From contig NC_052046.1 in assembly GCF_015832195.1 (NCBI RefSeq), positions 39,956,911 to 40,020,910 of the forward strand: a DNA stretch of 64,000 nt, written 5' to 3'. The translations under genes were made by a program, and so were the position numbers. The notes beneath the pieces are model-generated. The model was given only the letters and a program-made list of their open reading frames with translations, was not told where the DNA came from and did not search any database. This document shows positions 22,406-35,712 of the stretch, piece by piece (within the stretch, counting starts at the first letter, position 1; every line of letters starts with the position of its first letter). The DNA comes from Motacilla alba alba. Its lineage: Eukaryota > Chordata > Aves > Passeriformes > Motacillidae.

Positions 22406-25400
22406 ATCTTTAGTACCACTCTAGAACTCAAATATTCTAGTAACATACTACTATGACCATGAATAGGCTGGTCATACCATACTGTAGGCTTTAAAAGTGT
22501 GCAAATAGTCTAAGCTCTCTAATATTCTTGCATGTTTCACTTCTTTCCTATATCACTCATCCATCTACTTTTTGTCAGTAATATAAGACTTCTGAAGACA
22601 ATTTCTTTCCTCTTACAGAATAAGACATTTTATTTTACAGAGGAGCTAAAATTTATGGTATTTGCATGTTTATCTTATTTTTTGTCAGTAATTTCCATTT
22701 GTTTAATACAATCTTTAGCCATGCATTCTCCAGTTCATCAAAAGAGCCTTATTAATAGTTTTGTAGTTTCAAAACAAAGCATTTATATGACTAAATAGAA
22801 ACCACTGCAATGCAATTAGAAGAACAGCAACTACAACTCTGGTTGAACAGAAAGAGTAAGGAAAATTGAAAATATAAATAGATGTTCCAAAGACCAAATA
22901 GTCATTTATTTAAAAAAGATAATTGCATATGTTCCCTGTCTGTTCAGTACTCTCAAAGATTAAGGCAAGGTAAATGTTTCAAGTACTGTTTTTGGTGAAT
23001 TATAAGGAATCACATCTAAAGTCATTGTGGCTGTGTCCCAGGGAGTAAGCAGTATTTTATCAAATCCAGTCTGTTATCTTGCAGCAATTTTCAACTTTTA
23101 TGCTTTTGTTTGCATACCTACATCAATCCTTTTCCACACAACAAATGAAATAACCTTACCCTTTTTTTTTCTCCACTGGTAACAGTTATTCATGAGTAAG
23201 ATTATGTGGGACACAGTTCTGAGGGTATATAACACATATTCTTATTTCAAAGCAAAATCCTCTTTGAGGTTTTAGCAGCGTAAATGAGTCAGCCAAAAAT
23301 CTTCTGCTGTTTACTCCAAGCTTTAGGACAGCAATGCTATGTTTTTGCAGGTAAAAGGTATATATCTTTGAGTATTTGAATTGTTATCTTGTCACAAACG
23401 GAAGATCAAATGGAAAATCTGGAAAAAAGCTTAAGATAATCTACAAAATTTGGAGTTAAAAAATTCATCCACTTTGCTCTTTTCTTCACAAATAAGGATG
23501 GATAACACATGCAAAATCCTTACTGCACAGCTTTCATAATTAAATCTAAAAATAGACAAAATTCAATTTAATGTAAATTATTAATCTCACAGCAATAAAG
23601 GAGGAAGGTGAGTGTATAGGATTTGGTTTCCTTGTGGATTTTGGATAGTTTTCAAAAAGATATTTTTTCTTTTATCATTCTCAATTTGAAAAGAAATATT
23701 TTGGAATTTCACTGAATTATGTATTCTATTTATCTTAAATGGACTTGGGGGGAAAAAAAGTGCTTTGAGAGACAAAGAGTGGAAAATATTCCTTTGAATC
23801 AGAAAATCTGAGTATATTATGTGGGCAAAAAGGGAAATAATTACAGAAAATCTAACTCCCCCATGTCTCTAATACGCCTGAACACATAAGGACTATTCTC
23901 TGAAATTCAAATTGCACTCCACAGAGCAAGAAACAAAACCAACCAAAGAATCAGTAAGGTGTTTTTTTATCTGAGGGGCCAAGAAGCTGTGTACTAAGCA
24001 AGACCTAAGCCTTGAAACCAAAGTTAGCCCACAGTGTCAGGAAAGAAGAAGTAGAAAATATAAAAAAATAAAAGAGAGGAAAAGGTAATATTTTGCAGAA
24101 AAGTACTGGCAAAATAATTTGTGAAATGGGCTTTCGATAAAGGAATTGTCTAGATTTTCAGTGGTCACAGAACATTTCCCATTTCTAGTGAGTCTCTGAG
24201 GCTTACAATTTGTTTCTTCTCCAGGAAAAAAACTCCTTCTTCTAGGTGACAAAATGATGGGAAAATACTGAAGAAGCAATATGGGAGCCACTGATAAAAT
24301 ATACCAATATTCCTAGTAATTTATGTGTTTCCTCAGATCCTTGAGGGAATTTGAGCCAGATCCTTCCATTCCTACAGCTCAATTTACTTTTTCAGTCAAC
24401 ATGTTGTCTTAGATATAAAGATTTGAAACAGCTGCTCTTTAAAAATCTTGATTCTGTAGCCCAAGCTTTTGTCTCCCAAACTGAGAAAACTGTCTCACCT
24501 GAATAGATCTGTATATATTGGATTATAAAATCTATTTGGCATTTGTAAAGTCTGTCTAGAAATGTTTACTCAAATAATTTTGCCTACTTGTGAGCCTGAA
24601 CATCAGCTATATCAGCCTATGCTGGCATGCTTGTAATGTCCAACTGAATTTCACACTCATAAAGTTTTTATAGCATCCACATTGTCAGCAATGATAATTT
24701 AGCATTATTAAAGAGCAAGACACTGAGTTCTCCTAAAAACATTAACATAAATGGCATTTCCTAAAAAAATTTGACCTAACCCAACACTTTTCCTAAAAAC
24801 ATTACCTATTTATCATTCTGCCACCTAGTAGCATGCTTCCTGGTGGAAAGTAATTATCTTTTAAATTTTGATGGATTTCTAATATGTACAGCAATAATAA
24901 AGATTTTTGGCTAGAGCAAAAAAAATCTGGATGACATAGATGAGTAAAGCAGAACAGTATAATATCAAGCACAGATGCTGCATTTCTGAAATATTTCAAG
25001 ACTCTTAAGGATTTAAAATTCTCAAATTAAAAGAAAGGATTAAAAAAATGTAAATATTGTACACCTACAGCTTAATAGCCAGTTTTCAGAAGTTGAAAGG
25101 AACACTTACTAACAACCCTTTCTACAGTGGGAAATAGACAAAGTATTTCATTTGGACAATCTGTTTCTTTTTCTATTTTAAATTGATTTTTTCCTTCCTG
25201 TAAAAATGTTTTTCTATGAAGCTATTAAAATCGGTCCATTACTTCTGTCAGTATGACTCCAATTATATGTAGAATATAAGAAATTATTTACTTTTTCATG
25301 CTTCTGTTTGATTGTTTGTTGTGAAAAGTTGTGTTTGAACAACCAGTCACTGACTTTCATAAATGCCAGTTTTGTGTTTAAGTCAAAGCTCTCACATTAT

Positions 25401-28400
25401 TTTTCCTACTCAGTATTTCAATTATTAAGAATTGCTGTTGTGGGTAAACCCCAGTGGGAATCTAGGCACCTCAAAGCCACTCAGTCATGTATCCCTCCAT
25501 ACTCAGTAAATTAAGGAAAAGGAAAGGAAGTAATTCAATATAAAACAAACAAAGTAGCATGTTATGAATAAAATAAATCCTATATTATAAACAAAATTCT
25601 GTTATGAAGAAAAACAATTCTTTGCTAGCCAGGTCCAGTATAGTGTAATAATCAGGTATTAAGTTATTAATCCCTCTACCTGACCTTTTATGATGGAGAA
25701 AAAAATTTTCTGGCGCAGAACAAAAGTTAAGTTTTACAGGCTTAAAGAAAATAAAACAATCTCAATAAAAAATGCATTGTACAAAAAAAAGCTATTGAAT
25801 AAAATATATACTCCTCTTCTTACTTACTAGTTTAACATATATTTTATGACGTCATATGACAAGGAGTATTCCTGTTGTGAGCTGGGGTCAGCTGCCTCAG
25901 TTGTGTTCCCTACGAACCTCCAATGTCTTTCCAGCCTGTTTGTTGTGGGTGGAGTGTGGAAAACCAAAATCTCAATGCTGTGCATGCATAATTCACCAAT
26001 AACAAATACATCATTTTGTTATGAACAGTATTTCTGTCACAAACCCAAACCACAGCACTATACAGGTTGCTGTGAAAAAAATTAGCTCTATCTCAGACAG
26101 ACAGGATATTTGAAGGAAAAATAAAGAAAGGAAAGTCCACACGATTTTATGATATTCTTATGTACTTAAAACTATACATCCATATCAAAGTGCCCTTGAC
26201 ATTTAAAGACATTACTCTGAAATAGGGATTAATTTTGCAAGGTCTGCTATAAACATTACAGCAATGAGTTGCCCCTAGCAACCATGTGTCTTCTAGGTTT
26301 TCATCTTAATACTGCAGTACAAAGAAAGAAAAAAATCAGTGCTAGAAAGCCATGTCTTCATGAAGAGGGAAGACCATCCCTGAATTGAAGTTTAAGGCAT
26401 GCAGCACCCTTCTTTTTACAATACTGTTTGTGTGCTGCCATGCCTTTCAGCTTTAAAGGAATACAAAAACTGGCACCACTTTGCACTTTTCTTCACATGT
26501 AAGGCCTTCAATCGTAAATAATTTTATTATTAAAAATGGGAGAAAACATATTAATTGAAAAATTTTAATGTAATTAATATATTTTAAACTCCTTCATCAC
26601 CAGATATTTTACATGTCTTGTATTGTGAAGATTTTTTTTTCTGGTGAGAAACAACATCCTTAGTACTTTCAGGAGATATTATTCAAATTAGGGTAAATGC
26701 TTTGTGGCATTAGGTCTTATATGGAATTATAGGTGCTATGATAATAAGTCATTTTCTTTTCCCTTTTTTTCCCCCCAATTAAAGAGAAGGTCAGTATCAT
26801 AAAGACTTTCAGTATCTTTGCAAAAACTAAGCTGCTTGAAAAAAACAAACAGAAAAATCTCTGTAGAAAAAAAAATTAAAATTGGAGTATTGAGCACAGT
26901 TCTGTTTCCAGGTGCTCTATTTAAGCTATCATCTATTTTGTCAGCCTTAGAGCATTTTTTATGGCTTGGGACTGGGTGAACTTAAATTGCTTCAATTAAT
27001 GATTTCAGCATGTGACGATATAGTTACATTATTAAACTCACATAGAGAAATAAACACAGGTAGAAAAGTCCATTCAGAAACTAATCCTGGACATCTCCAA
27101 ATAAAGGTCTATTTCTTAGTATTCATTTCTAAGTTATTTGTATAACTGTATTCAAAAGAGAAATTTTAGAATATATTATATAGGTTTTTTATAAAAGTTT
27201 GGATGAGGGGGTCACAATTTTGATCCAAATAAATCCAGCAGTGCTTTCATGGGTAAAAAGCTATAATTTCCATAGGTTTTTAACCAGCAGCAAAGCCCTG
27301 AACAGAACTTTGTCAAAGAGCTGACATAAGAAAAACTTGTTTTGAACAGTGCCTTTGCAAGCCTGCATAATATTAAAATCAAAAGTATTTTTAGTACTTC
27401 AAATTCACACTATGATTAAATAATATCCAGACCTGAGTATTAATTATACATGAGAAATCTTAGAGCTGTATGGGATTCTCTCCTTTGAAGTATATTTATA
27501 TGCACTGCCTCCACAGTAGCTATGAAATACTTTAGTTTCTCAGTGGGTAACATGTCCTTTTAAAATCTGAAAAAGACACATTTCAGATGTTGGAATTTTG
27601 GTGTGTTTTTCCCTCTTTATATTGGCATTTGTGCTCATGAAAAGTAACTCTTTCTTTCCAAATACAGGGGAATTCTAATGGCAGTTCTCCAGAACAGCTG
27701 TTTCTTGACATATGCTTGTCAGTAAAGTTCACAACATGTGGCATCCAGAAGAAACTTCTCAAACACTCTGACTGAAAACCTGACTCAACAAAACAAAGCA
27801 AAATCAACCTGCATACAACAGGTTGCACTAATGCAACATATCTCAGCACACATACACATAAATTTTCAATATGATGCCATCACATACATTGGGGCAATAT
27901 ATTAATCCAAACACAGAATACTGTTCATTGTGGTATGATTGATGTGAACAAAATAAAGATACCTTGGACAACTTTAACATGATGGATTTTTTTTTTCTTT
28001 TAATCACTGTGGAGGTGAAAATGTTAGCTCTCTTACAACTGACAAGATCTTGGAGTGTGGCACTCATAGTGAAATAACACTATTATGTCACTATTCATTA
28101 TAATAGCACAGTATCTTTGATCACTTTTACTCTGCCTTTGAGTGCATTCTCTTTTTACGAAATGCTATTTGCTCATGCAGAAAGAAAATAGTTTAAAAGT
28201 ATATCCTGAATTTTAAAAAAACAGAAATACCATAATTTTGCAAACCTGTCATGCAGCTGTTGCTTTTATTCCCATTACAATATCTTCATTACATTAGTTA
28301 AATATTAAAGATTAAATATTAAATAAAAATAAATGTAATTAATTACAATTACAATATCTGTAGACTTTTCCTAAATATTTTGAGCTGTTTGCTTCCAAGG

Positions 28401-28582
28401 GAAGACCAGTGCTTTCAAAGTACACCTTATCTGTTCAGGAAATGAGTCTAAAAAAAAGGTCAATACAAATTATAAAAATAACAAAGCAACTTCTGGCTGT
28501 CAGCATAGGAGAGCTTGTGTCAAAACATTTCTCCACTAAGAGAGGATCTATTTATTAACTACCTAACTACCAACAAGATCTC
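22406..28582. other. Unique AT-rich DNA, no gene seen
   Basis: This is the longest repeat-poor stretch of the window. I see no exon-like frame, RNA gene or transposon. Several TAAT-rich patches, for example 26520-26600 and 28280-28350 with the palindrome TGTAATTAATTACA at 28334-28347, could be regulatory or simply AT-rich. Confidence 0.5.
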
Positions 28583-28639
28583 TACGTTGGACTTCCAGAG
28601 GGTAGACTTTTGCCTATTTAAGAGACTTTTTTAGAGAGT

Positions 28640-30520
28640 TCCTTGGGAAACAGCCCTTGAAAACAAAGGAGTCCAGGTGAGATGGATGTGCTTCAAAACA
28701 GAGATCTTGAGGGCACAGGAACAGACTGTCCCTGTGCGCCAAAAGATGAGTTGATGAGGCAAACGTCCAGTCTGGATGAGCAACGAGGTTTTGAAGGAAC
28801 TCAGGAATAAAAAAAAAGATGTATCATCTTTTGAAAGAGGGACTGATTTCTCAGGAATTATTTAAGGGAGCTGCTAGGGCATCTAGGAAAAAAATTAGGG
28901 AGGCCAAAGCTCAGTTTGAACTAAACTTGGCAACTTCTGTTAAAAATAGTAAAGATAGTTTTTACAAATATATTCATAGCAAAAGGAAGGGTGTAACTGA
29001 CCTCTGTTCCATATAGGACGGGGTAGGCAACTAGTGACTAAAGATGAGGAAATTTCAGGCAGAAATGCTTAATGACTTCTTTGCCTCAGTCTTTAGTGGT
29101 AAGACAGCTTGTCCTCAAGACAATTGTCCTCGGGTTGGTAGGCAGTGCCAGGGAGCAAAATGGTCCTCTTGTTATCCAAGAAGAGGCAGTCACAGAACTG
29201 CTGGGATGCTTGGATATTTATAAATCAATAGGACTAGATGGGATCCATCCTAGGGTGATGAGAGATCTGGCAGATGAGCTTGCAAAGATGCTCTTGATCA
29301 TTTATCAAGAGTCATGGCTCACTGGTGAGGTTCCAGATGATTGGAAACTGGCCAATGTGACACCCATCTACAAAAAAGGTAGGAAGGAGGATCCTGGTAA
29401 TTATAGGCCAGTTAGCCTGACTTAAGTACCAGGAAAGAACAGTTCATACTGAGTGCTATTACACAGCACTTAAAGGATGGCCAGGGTATCAGACCCAGTC
29501 AGCATGGGTTTATGAAGAGTAGGTCATGTCTGACCAACCTGGTCTCCTTCTATGACCAGGTGACCCTCCTGCTGGATGCAGGAAAGGCTGTGGATGTTGT
29601 CTATTTGGACTTCAGCAAGGCCTTTGACACTGTCTCCCATGGCATACTCCTGGAGAAGCTGGCAGCCCATGGCTTGGACAGGAGCACTCTTCGCTGGGTT
29701 AGGAACTGGCTGAATGGCCAGGCCCAAAGAGTGGTGGAGAATGGTGCTGCATCCAGCTGGCGGCCAGTCAGCAGTGGTCTTCCTCAGGGCTCTATACTTG
29801 GACCAGTTTTTTATTTAGTATTTTTACAGACGACATGGATGAGGTCATCGAGTCCTTCATTAGTAAATTTGCAGATGACGCTAAGCTGGGAGCTTGTGTC
29901 GATCTGTTGGAAGGAAGGAGAGCTCTGCAGAGAGACTTAGATCGGTTGGATGGATGGGCAAAGTCCAACAGCATGAAGTTTAATAAGTCTAAGTGCCTAG
30001 TTCTACATTTTGGCCACAAAAATCCCCTACAATATTACAAGCTGGGGACACTGTGGCTGGACAATGCCCAGGCAGAAAGAGACCTGGGGGTGCTGGTCAA
30101 CAGCAGGTTGAATATGAACCAGCAGTGAGCCCTGGTGGCCAAGAAGGCCAGTGGCATCCTGGCCTGCATTACGGATTGTGTGGCCAGCAGGCCCAGGGAG
30201 GTCATTCTTCCCCTGTACTCAGCACTGGTGAGAGACTGCATCTTGAGTGCTGTGTCCAGCTGTGGGCCCCTCAGTTTGGGAAGGACATTGAGACGCTTGA
30301 GTGTGTCCAGAGGAGGGCAACAAGGCTGGTGAGGGGCTTGGAACACAAGCCTTATGAGGAACGTTTGAAGGAGCTGGGGTTGTTTGGCCTGGAGAAGAGG
30401 AGGCCTAGAGGTGACCTTATTGCTCGCTACAACTTCCTGAAGGGAGGTTGTAGACAGGTGGGGGTCGCTCTCTTCCACGGGCAGCAACTGACAGAACACG
30501 AGGACACAGTCTCAAGCTAA
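28640..30520 (+). pseudogene. CR1 ORF2 remnant with recognisable reverse transcriptase motifs
   Basis: Open pieces follow the ORF2 order. The piece 28819-29016 is the linker (SRKKIREAKAQFELNLATS). The piece 29072-29425 holds RT fingers (GLDGIHPRVMRDLADELA, DPGNYRPVSLT). The piece 29512-29940 holds motif A (VVYLDFSKAFDTVSH, catalytic Asp near 29608) and motif B (SSGLPQGSILG). The piece 29835-30128 holds motif C, FADD, at 29868-29879. The remaining C-terminal part is readable to 30520. Lesions visible are a frameshift in a T-run near 29808-29816, a TGA stop at 30126-30128 where the sister copy encodes Cys, and an indel near 30230. The enzyme cannot be made whole. Confidence 0.93.
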
Positions 30521-30738
30521 GTCAGGGAAGGTACAGGTTGGATATTAGGAAAAAGTTTTTCTCTGAAAGAATATCAAATACTGGAATTGTCTTCCCAGAG
30601 AGGTGGTAGAATCACCATCTCTGGATGTGTTTAAAAAAAGACTGGACATGGCACTTAGTGCTATATTCTAGGTGAAGTGTTAGGCCATAGGTTGGACTTG
30701 ATGATCTTAGAGGTCTCTTCCAACCTCATTATTCTGGG

Positions 30739-30769
30739 ATTCTGTGATTCTGTGATTCTGTGATTCTGT
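30739..30769 (+). repeat. CR1 3' tail, (ATTCTGTG)4
   Basis: Three exact ATTCTGTG units and a final ATTCTGTA follow one diverged unit (ATTCTGGG, 30731-30738). CR1 elements end in such 8-bp repeats instead of poly(A). The tail marks the 3' border of the insertion. Confidence 0.95.
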
Positions 30770-33700
30770 ACCTCTCAAGCAAACTGTACTTTCTCTGTGA
30801 GCATTTTATTACCTTCTGCCTCCAAACAGAGATCAAATTAAACAAATAAATTATCCCAAACCATAATTTTCAGATATGTTATGCTTTTGCACTACAGCTA
30901 AATTGTCAGCGGTATAAGATAGGCTACCAATATATGAGATATGTATGGGAGCTGTGGTGACCAGTTCCAGAAGAAATAATCATACTGCAGGAAAATGATA
31001 ATGCAAAAAGAAGAGCAAACAAAGTAAACAAAATGCAAAAAAACCCCATGTATCCTGCTGTTTCTGAACATGCCTCTGACAGTGACCCTATGAACAAACA
31101 GAATGCATAGGGACCTCAATATAACCAAATACACTGACACAGTCAAACAAGTTCAAATCCAAATAATGTTTTTGTCTTCCATTTAATACAGGAGCTATGA
31201 TTTCAATTTTATGTTTTGATAATAGATTTGTACACTTAAAAGCCTACATATTTAGTATATTTTACATATGTATACAAATATATTTATTTTATTGTCTCTA
31301 ATGACATTTATCGCAGTCACAATTAATGAATTTCTAGAAGACCTGTAGCCTAAGGACACAGCTTTTTGCCAAAGGAAAACAAAAATAGTAAAATCTCAGC
31401 CGATTGCTGACAGATTTCCCATTGTTTTTCAGATATGAATTTGAGTATTAATTTAAGAAATAATATTTTCAAGGAAAAAACCTGATTCACATCACTATAG
31501 AAAAGGAAATCCATTTGGAAATTTGGAGGCAAGCCACTGAGTAATTTAAAATAAACATTGCACTTTTTTTTTTTTTTTTTAAAGAGAACGGGTCTTTAGG
31601 ACTATGATTTTTTTTAAATTATCTTTCTCTGCTTTCTTTCCCTTTCTTTTCTCACCTTTTGCCATCATTTGTCCAAAATCAGAGTAAATCAGACTCCAGA
31701 GCAGAATCTCATTGAGGATCTATCCTGTATTACTCATCTACCAGAGTATCCTTTATGTTTTCCATTTGCATTTCTAATTATTTTCTGGCTGATGTCTTTT
31801 TGTATCAAAAGAGTAGGGAACTGCAGGTGTTGATGATAATACTTAACTTTAGTGTAATTCAAGTTTTACTGCTCTGTAGAGGTTAGGAAACAGATGTTGA
31901 GAGTTGTTATGCTAACCTAGCTACTTTATTAATTATTGTGCTAAATAAAAAATGAACTGTACTAACTAAAATAATCTCCTGTTACTTTAGGGAGTTGTCA
32001 GTGCACTAGTATATCTTCTACTCGTGAGACATACACAGATGCTCACTGGGGACATGCACCTCTATTTTCTTTCAGTAAGCAGCATGATGTGTTTTACAGC
32101 ACGAATATCCACCACAAAATTGATGAATACTATCACTTCTGTTATTGCACAATTTACTGGGATTTTATTAATTTCCTCCTGGACAGACCTATTAAACTAT
32201 TTCTACCCCTAGCTTCCTTTAAACAAATACTTATAATCCTGTTGCAGTAACAATGTGGACATGCACTGAATATTCAGTGATTGTAAAAGATATCTCTTCT
32301 GAAATCATAATGTTTTGGAAACTAACTCAAGAATGTCAGCTAGTTTTTCTTCCCTCTGCCTGAATCCAGCACAGGTTTTTTATGCCATTGTAGAGATGGA
32401 AATGGACACATTTTAATAGAAATGTGCAAGAAGACCTGGTATCTGAGTCAGGCTTAAAGTTTAGGGGTATCTGAAATTTGTAACTGTTATGAAAGGTAAC
32501 TCATATTAAGTTATTTCTCTTCTGTGGAGCAGCTTCACAAGTCACAGATGTTTCTCCTCTCCACATGACCCTGACTGCACAGTGCAGAAAGCTTCCAAAC
32601 TACCATGCATGATAACCTGTGCATATTCAAGCAGTTAATCTGCCTGTGGGCTTTGCATCCTGGAGCACTCCAAAAATCTCCAGTAATATATGCTAAGGAA
32701 ACCTAATAGCTTTAAAACTGTACAAAAATATTACCATATTATCCCCATGAGACAGCTAAATATTCCAGCTATTTTGTTTTGCTGCTGCTCAAATCTCAGG
32801 TTTCATCCATTTAATTTCTGCATGTGATTTTTTCCTGTCTTTCACATCCCAGACACTGGGAGAAGGATTATGTGGCAGGCAGGAGGGTATAAATGCAGAA
32901 GATAGTCCTATGCTGCCAGTGTCTGGTGGTTTCAACCAGCATAGTCTGATGCAGTCCCTTGGGAAGTTGTGCACAGCAGTGCTACATGACCATAAGTGGC
33001 CTTTCCACAAGTATAAAGAAACTTCACAAAGCATGCTACAATAAATACTTCAAACCTCATTGAACAGAAGTCTCATGCTGTATAAAATACCACTTTTCAA
33101 AAGACCATGGTATTGTCCTCAGGGCATAGCACAAAAGAGAGAAATACTGACATTTTTGTGGGTCTTAAACACTTCTTTTGTCTATTTATTACTAAGTTCA
33201 TCAAATGGCAAACTTTGTTGTACTTAAAACACTTCTTAGCTTAAAGTCTCAGACATTAACTGAAATGCATCCTAAAAGTACTGGAAGAACTTAAATCTCT
33301 TTTTAGGATGAATTTACATAACAGATTTCTTTCTATTTCCCATAACCTTGAGAAATTATTTCTTTATTAAATAAAAAAATTAATTAATATTGTGTAGAGA
33401 CTATATCTCTGGAAAATTAATTGGTTTTAAGGGGTTTTCAGCCAAACCCCAAGACATTTTCATTTGTGGGGACTGTTGACCCATATGTTCTTCATATCCA
33501 ACTCCATCCCCTTGTCTCCACGCCCTTGTACATACCCATGAAAACGAACAAATGCAAGGATTTATTTTTCCCAGGGCTGAAGTACACCATCATTCATCCC
33601 ATAACTGACACACCAGTTACATTGCTTAGCACTGTAAGTGCTACTTAAACAGTAAAGTCCTCCTAGGTATCATGGTTGAAATACCTCTTTTTCTTTTGTA

Positions 33701-34289
33701 TTATGTATTTTGCAGGTACTTCATTCATGTTTTATTCATTTTAACACTGAATTCTCTCCCTACATACACACACCTATGTGCTCAAACACACACACATACA
33801 CACAATATTTTGCCACACAGCACACATCTCCCTCAACTTCTGAAGTACAATCAGAATAGAAATATTAGCATGATTATTTTTTTCTGAATGCAACAACCAA
33901 GCAAAAGAGGTTTAGTCTAAACTTTGTCTACGAACCATTATATAATTCTGTGTCTGAGAGGATGACCTTTTTCTATTGGTGTTGCACATAATATAAATTC
34001 CTTAATCAGAGACAGAAGAGAAGTAAGGCATTTGAATATTTTAAATTGGTGCCAGATGAGACACAGATAACTAAGAAACTTGGCAACATGAAGAATCTGT
34101 TCATCACCACCCTATAAAGGTCAAGATGAGTAGAAGCCATTACTGACCAGTCTTGTCTACCTGGTCCTTTTGGAGGCAACAGACTGAAAACAGGTGCAAA
34201 TGTGACTAACAGGAGTGTCTGTGCATCCAGAGATGAGGAGGGATGCCTGTGTGAACTATAGCCTGCCTCTCTATAAAGACAAGCAGAAA
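30770..34289. other. Unique AT-rich DNA, no gene seen
   Basis: Tracts present are a T-run at 31564-31580 and a short (CA)n at about 33785-33804. The segment 32845-33040 has slightly higher GC, but its longest frame (minus, 81 codons) has no recognisable motif. The upstream border of the next CR1 is uncertain by some tens of bases. Confidence 0.5.
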
Positions 34290-35712
34290 GACTGAGAGAG
34301 TTGGTGGATACCATATTAATGGCCACTCACAAACACCTTTGAAGGGTCATTTTTGACCAGGAGACATGGCTAAGGACTGAAAGAAAATAAATGTCACCCC
34401 AGCCTTCAAAAATAGGAAGAAGAAGGACCTAAGGCACTACTGGTCTGTCATTCTAACCTCAATCCCTGTAAAGGTGATGGAGTGCCTCATTCTGGAGGCC
34501 ATTTTTATCCACACAGATGGCAAGAAGGTGGTCAGTAGTCAACATGGATTCAATAAAGACAAATCACGCTTGACTGACCTGATTGCCTCCTATGACTAGA
34601 AAACAGCCAGGATAGATGCAGGGAGAGCAGTGGATATTGTGTGCCTTGACTTCAGCAAAGCTTTTGACACTGTCTCTCACAGCATCCTCATAGGCAAACT
34701 CAGGAGGTGTGGACTGGATGAGTGCACAGTGAGAACTGGCTGACGGAGGGTCACAAGTTGGAAGTCTGTCACTGGTATTGTTCCCCAAGGTTCCATACTG
34801 GGCCCTGTATTGTTTGCCCTATCCATCAATGATTTGGGTGGAGGGCAGATACCTCCTCAGCAAGTTCACTGATGATCCAAACCTGGTAGGAGTGGCCAGT
34901 AGCCCAGAGAGCTCTGCAGCTCTTCAGAAGGACCTCAACAGGTTGCAGAGAGGGGCATAGAAAAACTGTCTGAAATTCAACAAAGGCACATACAGGGTCC
35001 TGCACATGGGGAGGAACAACACCAGGCACAAGCATAGGCTGAGGGTGACCTGCTGGAAAGCAGCTCTGCAGAGAAGGACCTGGGGGTCCTGGTGGATTAC
35101 AAGCTATCCATGAGACAGCAGTGTGTCCCTGGGGCTAAGAAGGCCAGTGGGATCCTGGGTACACTAGGAAAAGCATTGCCAGCAGGTCAAGGGAGGTGAT
35201 CCTGCTCCTTTTCTCAGCCCTGGTGAGGCTGCATTTGGAGCTTTGTGTTCTGGGCTCCTCAGTACAAGAGAGATATTAAACTCTTGGAATGGGACCTCTG
35301 GAGGGCCATAAAGGTGATTAGGGGACTAGAGCATCTCTCTTATGAGAAGAGGCTGAGGGAGCTGGAGCTTTTCAGTGTTGAGAAAAGATGACCGAGAGGG
35401 GACCTGATCAATTATGCCTACAAGTATTTGAAAGGAGGGCATCAAGAGGATAGAGACATGCTCTTCTTGATGAGGCCAAGTAATAGAAAAAGAGGTAATG
35501 GGCAAAAACTAATGCACAGGAATTTCCACTCAAACAGACTGGAGAGTTTGTGGATTCTCCCTCACTGGAGGTATTTACGAACCATCTGGACACAATCCTT
35601 ATGTAATGTGCTCCAGGATGACCCTGCCTGGGCAGAGCAGGGAGGTTGGACCAGATGACTCCGTGTGGCCTACCTGGTTCATCACTTCCAATCACATTCT
35701 GTGATTCTGTGA
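34290..35712 (+). mobile_element. CR1 LINE fragment, plus strand, FTDD-type RT
   Basis: The element begins within RT (CCACTCACAAACACCTTTGA at about 34322, then CACCCCAGCCTTCAAAAATA). Motif A is intact in sequence as VCLDFSKAFDTVSH (about 34639-34680). Motif C reads FTDD (34865-34876). The C-terminal part and 3'UTR follow (GAGAAGAGGCTGAGGGAGCT), then the tail CATTCTGTGATTCTGTGA. Stops and indels are frequent, for example TAG after CCTCCTATGAC near 34597. The 3'UTR end (AGGTTGGACCAGATGACTCC) differs from that of the 28583-30769 copy, so it belongs to another subfamily. No protein product is expected. Confidence 0.93.

Larger units (their letters stand above)
28583..30769 (+). mobile_element. 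Best-preserved CR1 LINE, plus strand, 5'-truncated
   Basis: It starts abruptly inside the endonuclease coding part (TACGTTGGACTTCCAGAGGG). It runs through the linker, reverse transcriptase, C-terminal region and 3'UTR to the conserved 3' stem (GGTTGGACTTGATGATCTTA, GAGGTCTCTTCCAACCTCAT). It ends in the tail repeat ATTCTGTG. Length is 2.19 kb, so the 5'UTR, ORF1 and most of the endonuclease are missing. It has few indels for its length and is the youngest-looking insertion here. Flanks show no convincing target duplication, which is usual for CR1. Confidence 0.96.

Noticed and set aside
28334..28347. Palindrome TGTAATTAATTACA
   Set aside because: Only 14 bp in a strongly AT-rich stretch, which is expected by chance.
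30035..30499. 154-codon minus-strand frame
   Set aside because: It is the antisense shadow of the CR1 ORF2 coding region.
29993..30520. 175-codon frame overlapping the CR1 as a separate gene
   Set aside because: Its first part is an off-frame reading of CR1 ORF2, and from about residue 80 it becomes the true CR1 C-terminal frame because of an indel. It is part of the CR1 remnant.
32845..33040. Slightly GC-richer patch as a possible exon or promoter
   Set aside because: It contains GGTATAAATGC, but there are no recognisable coding motif, splice pattern or repeat match to support a call.
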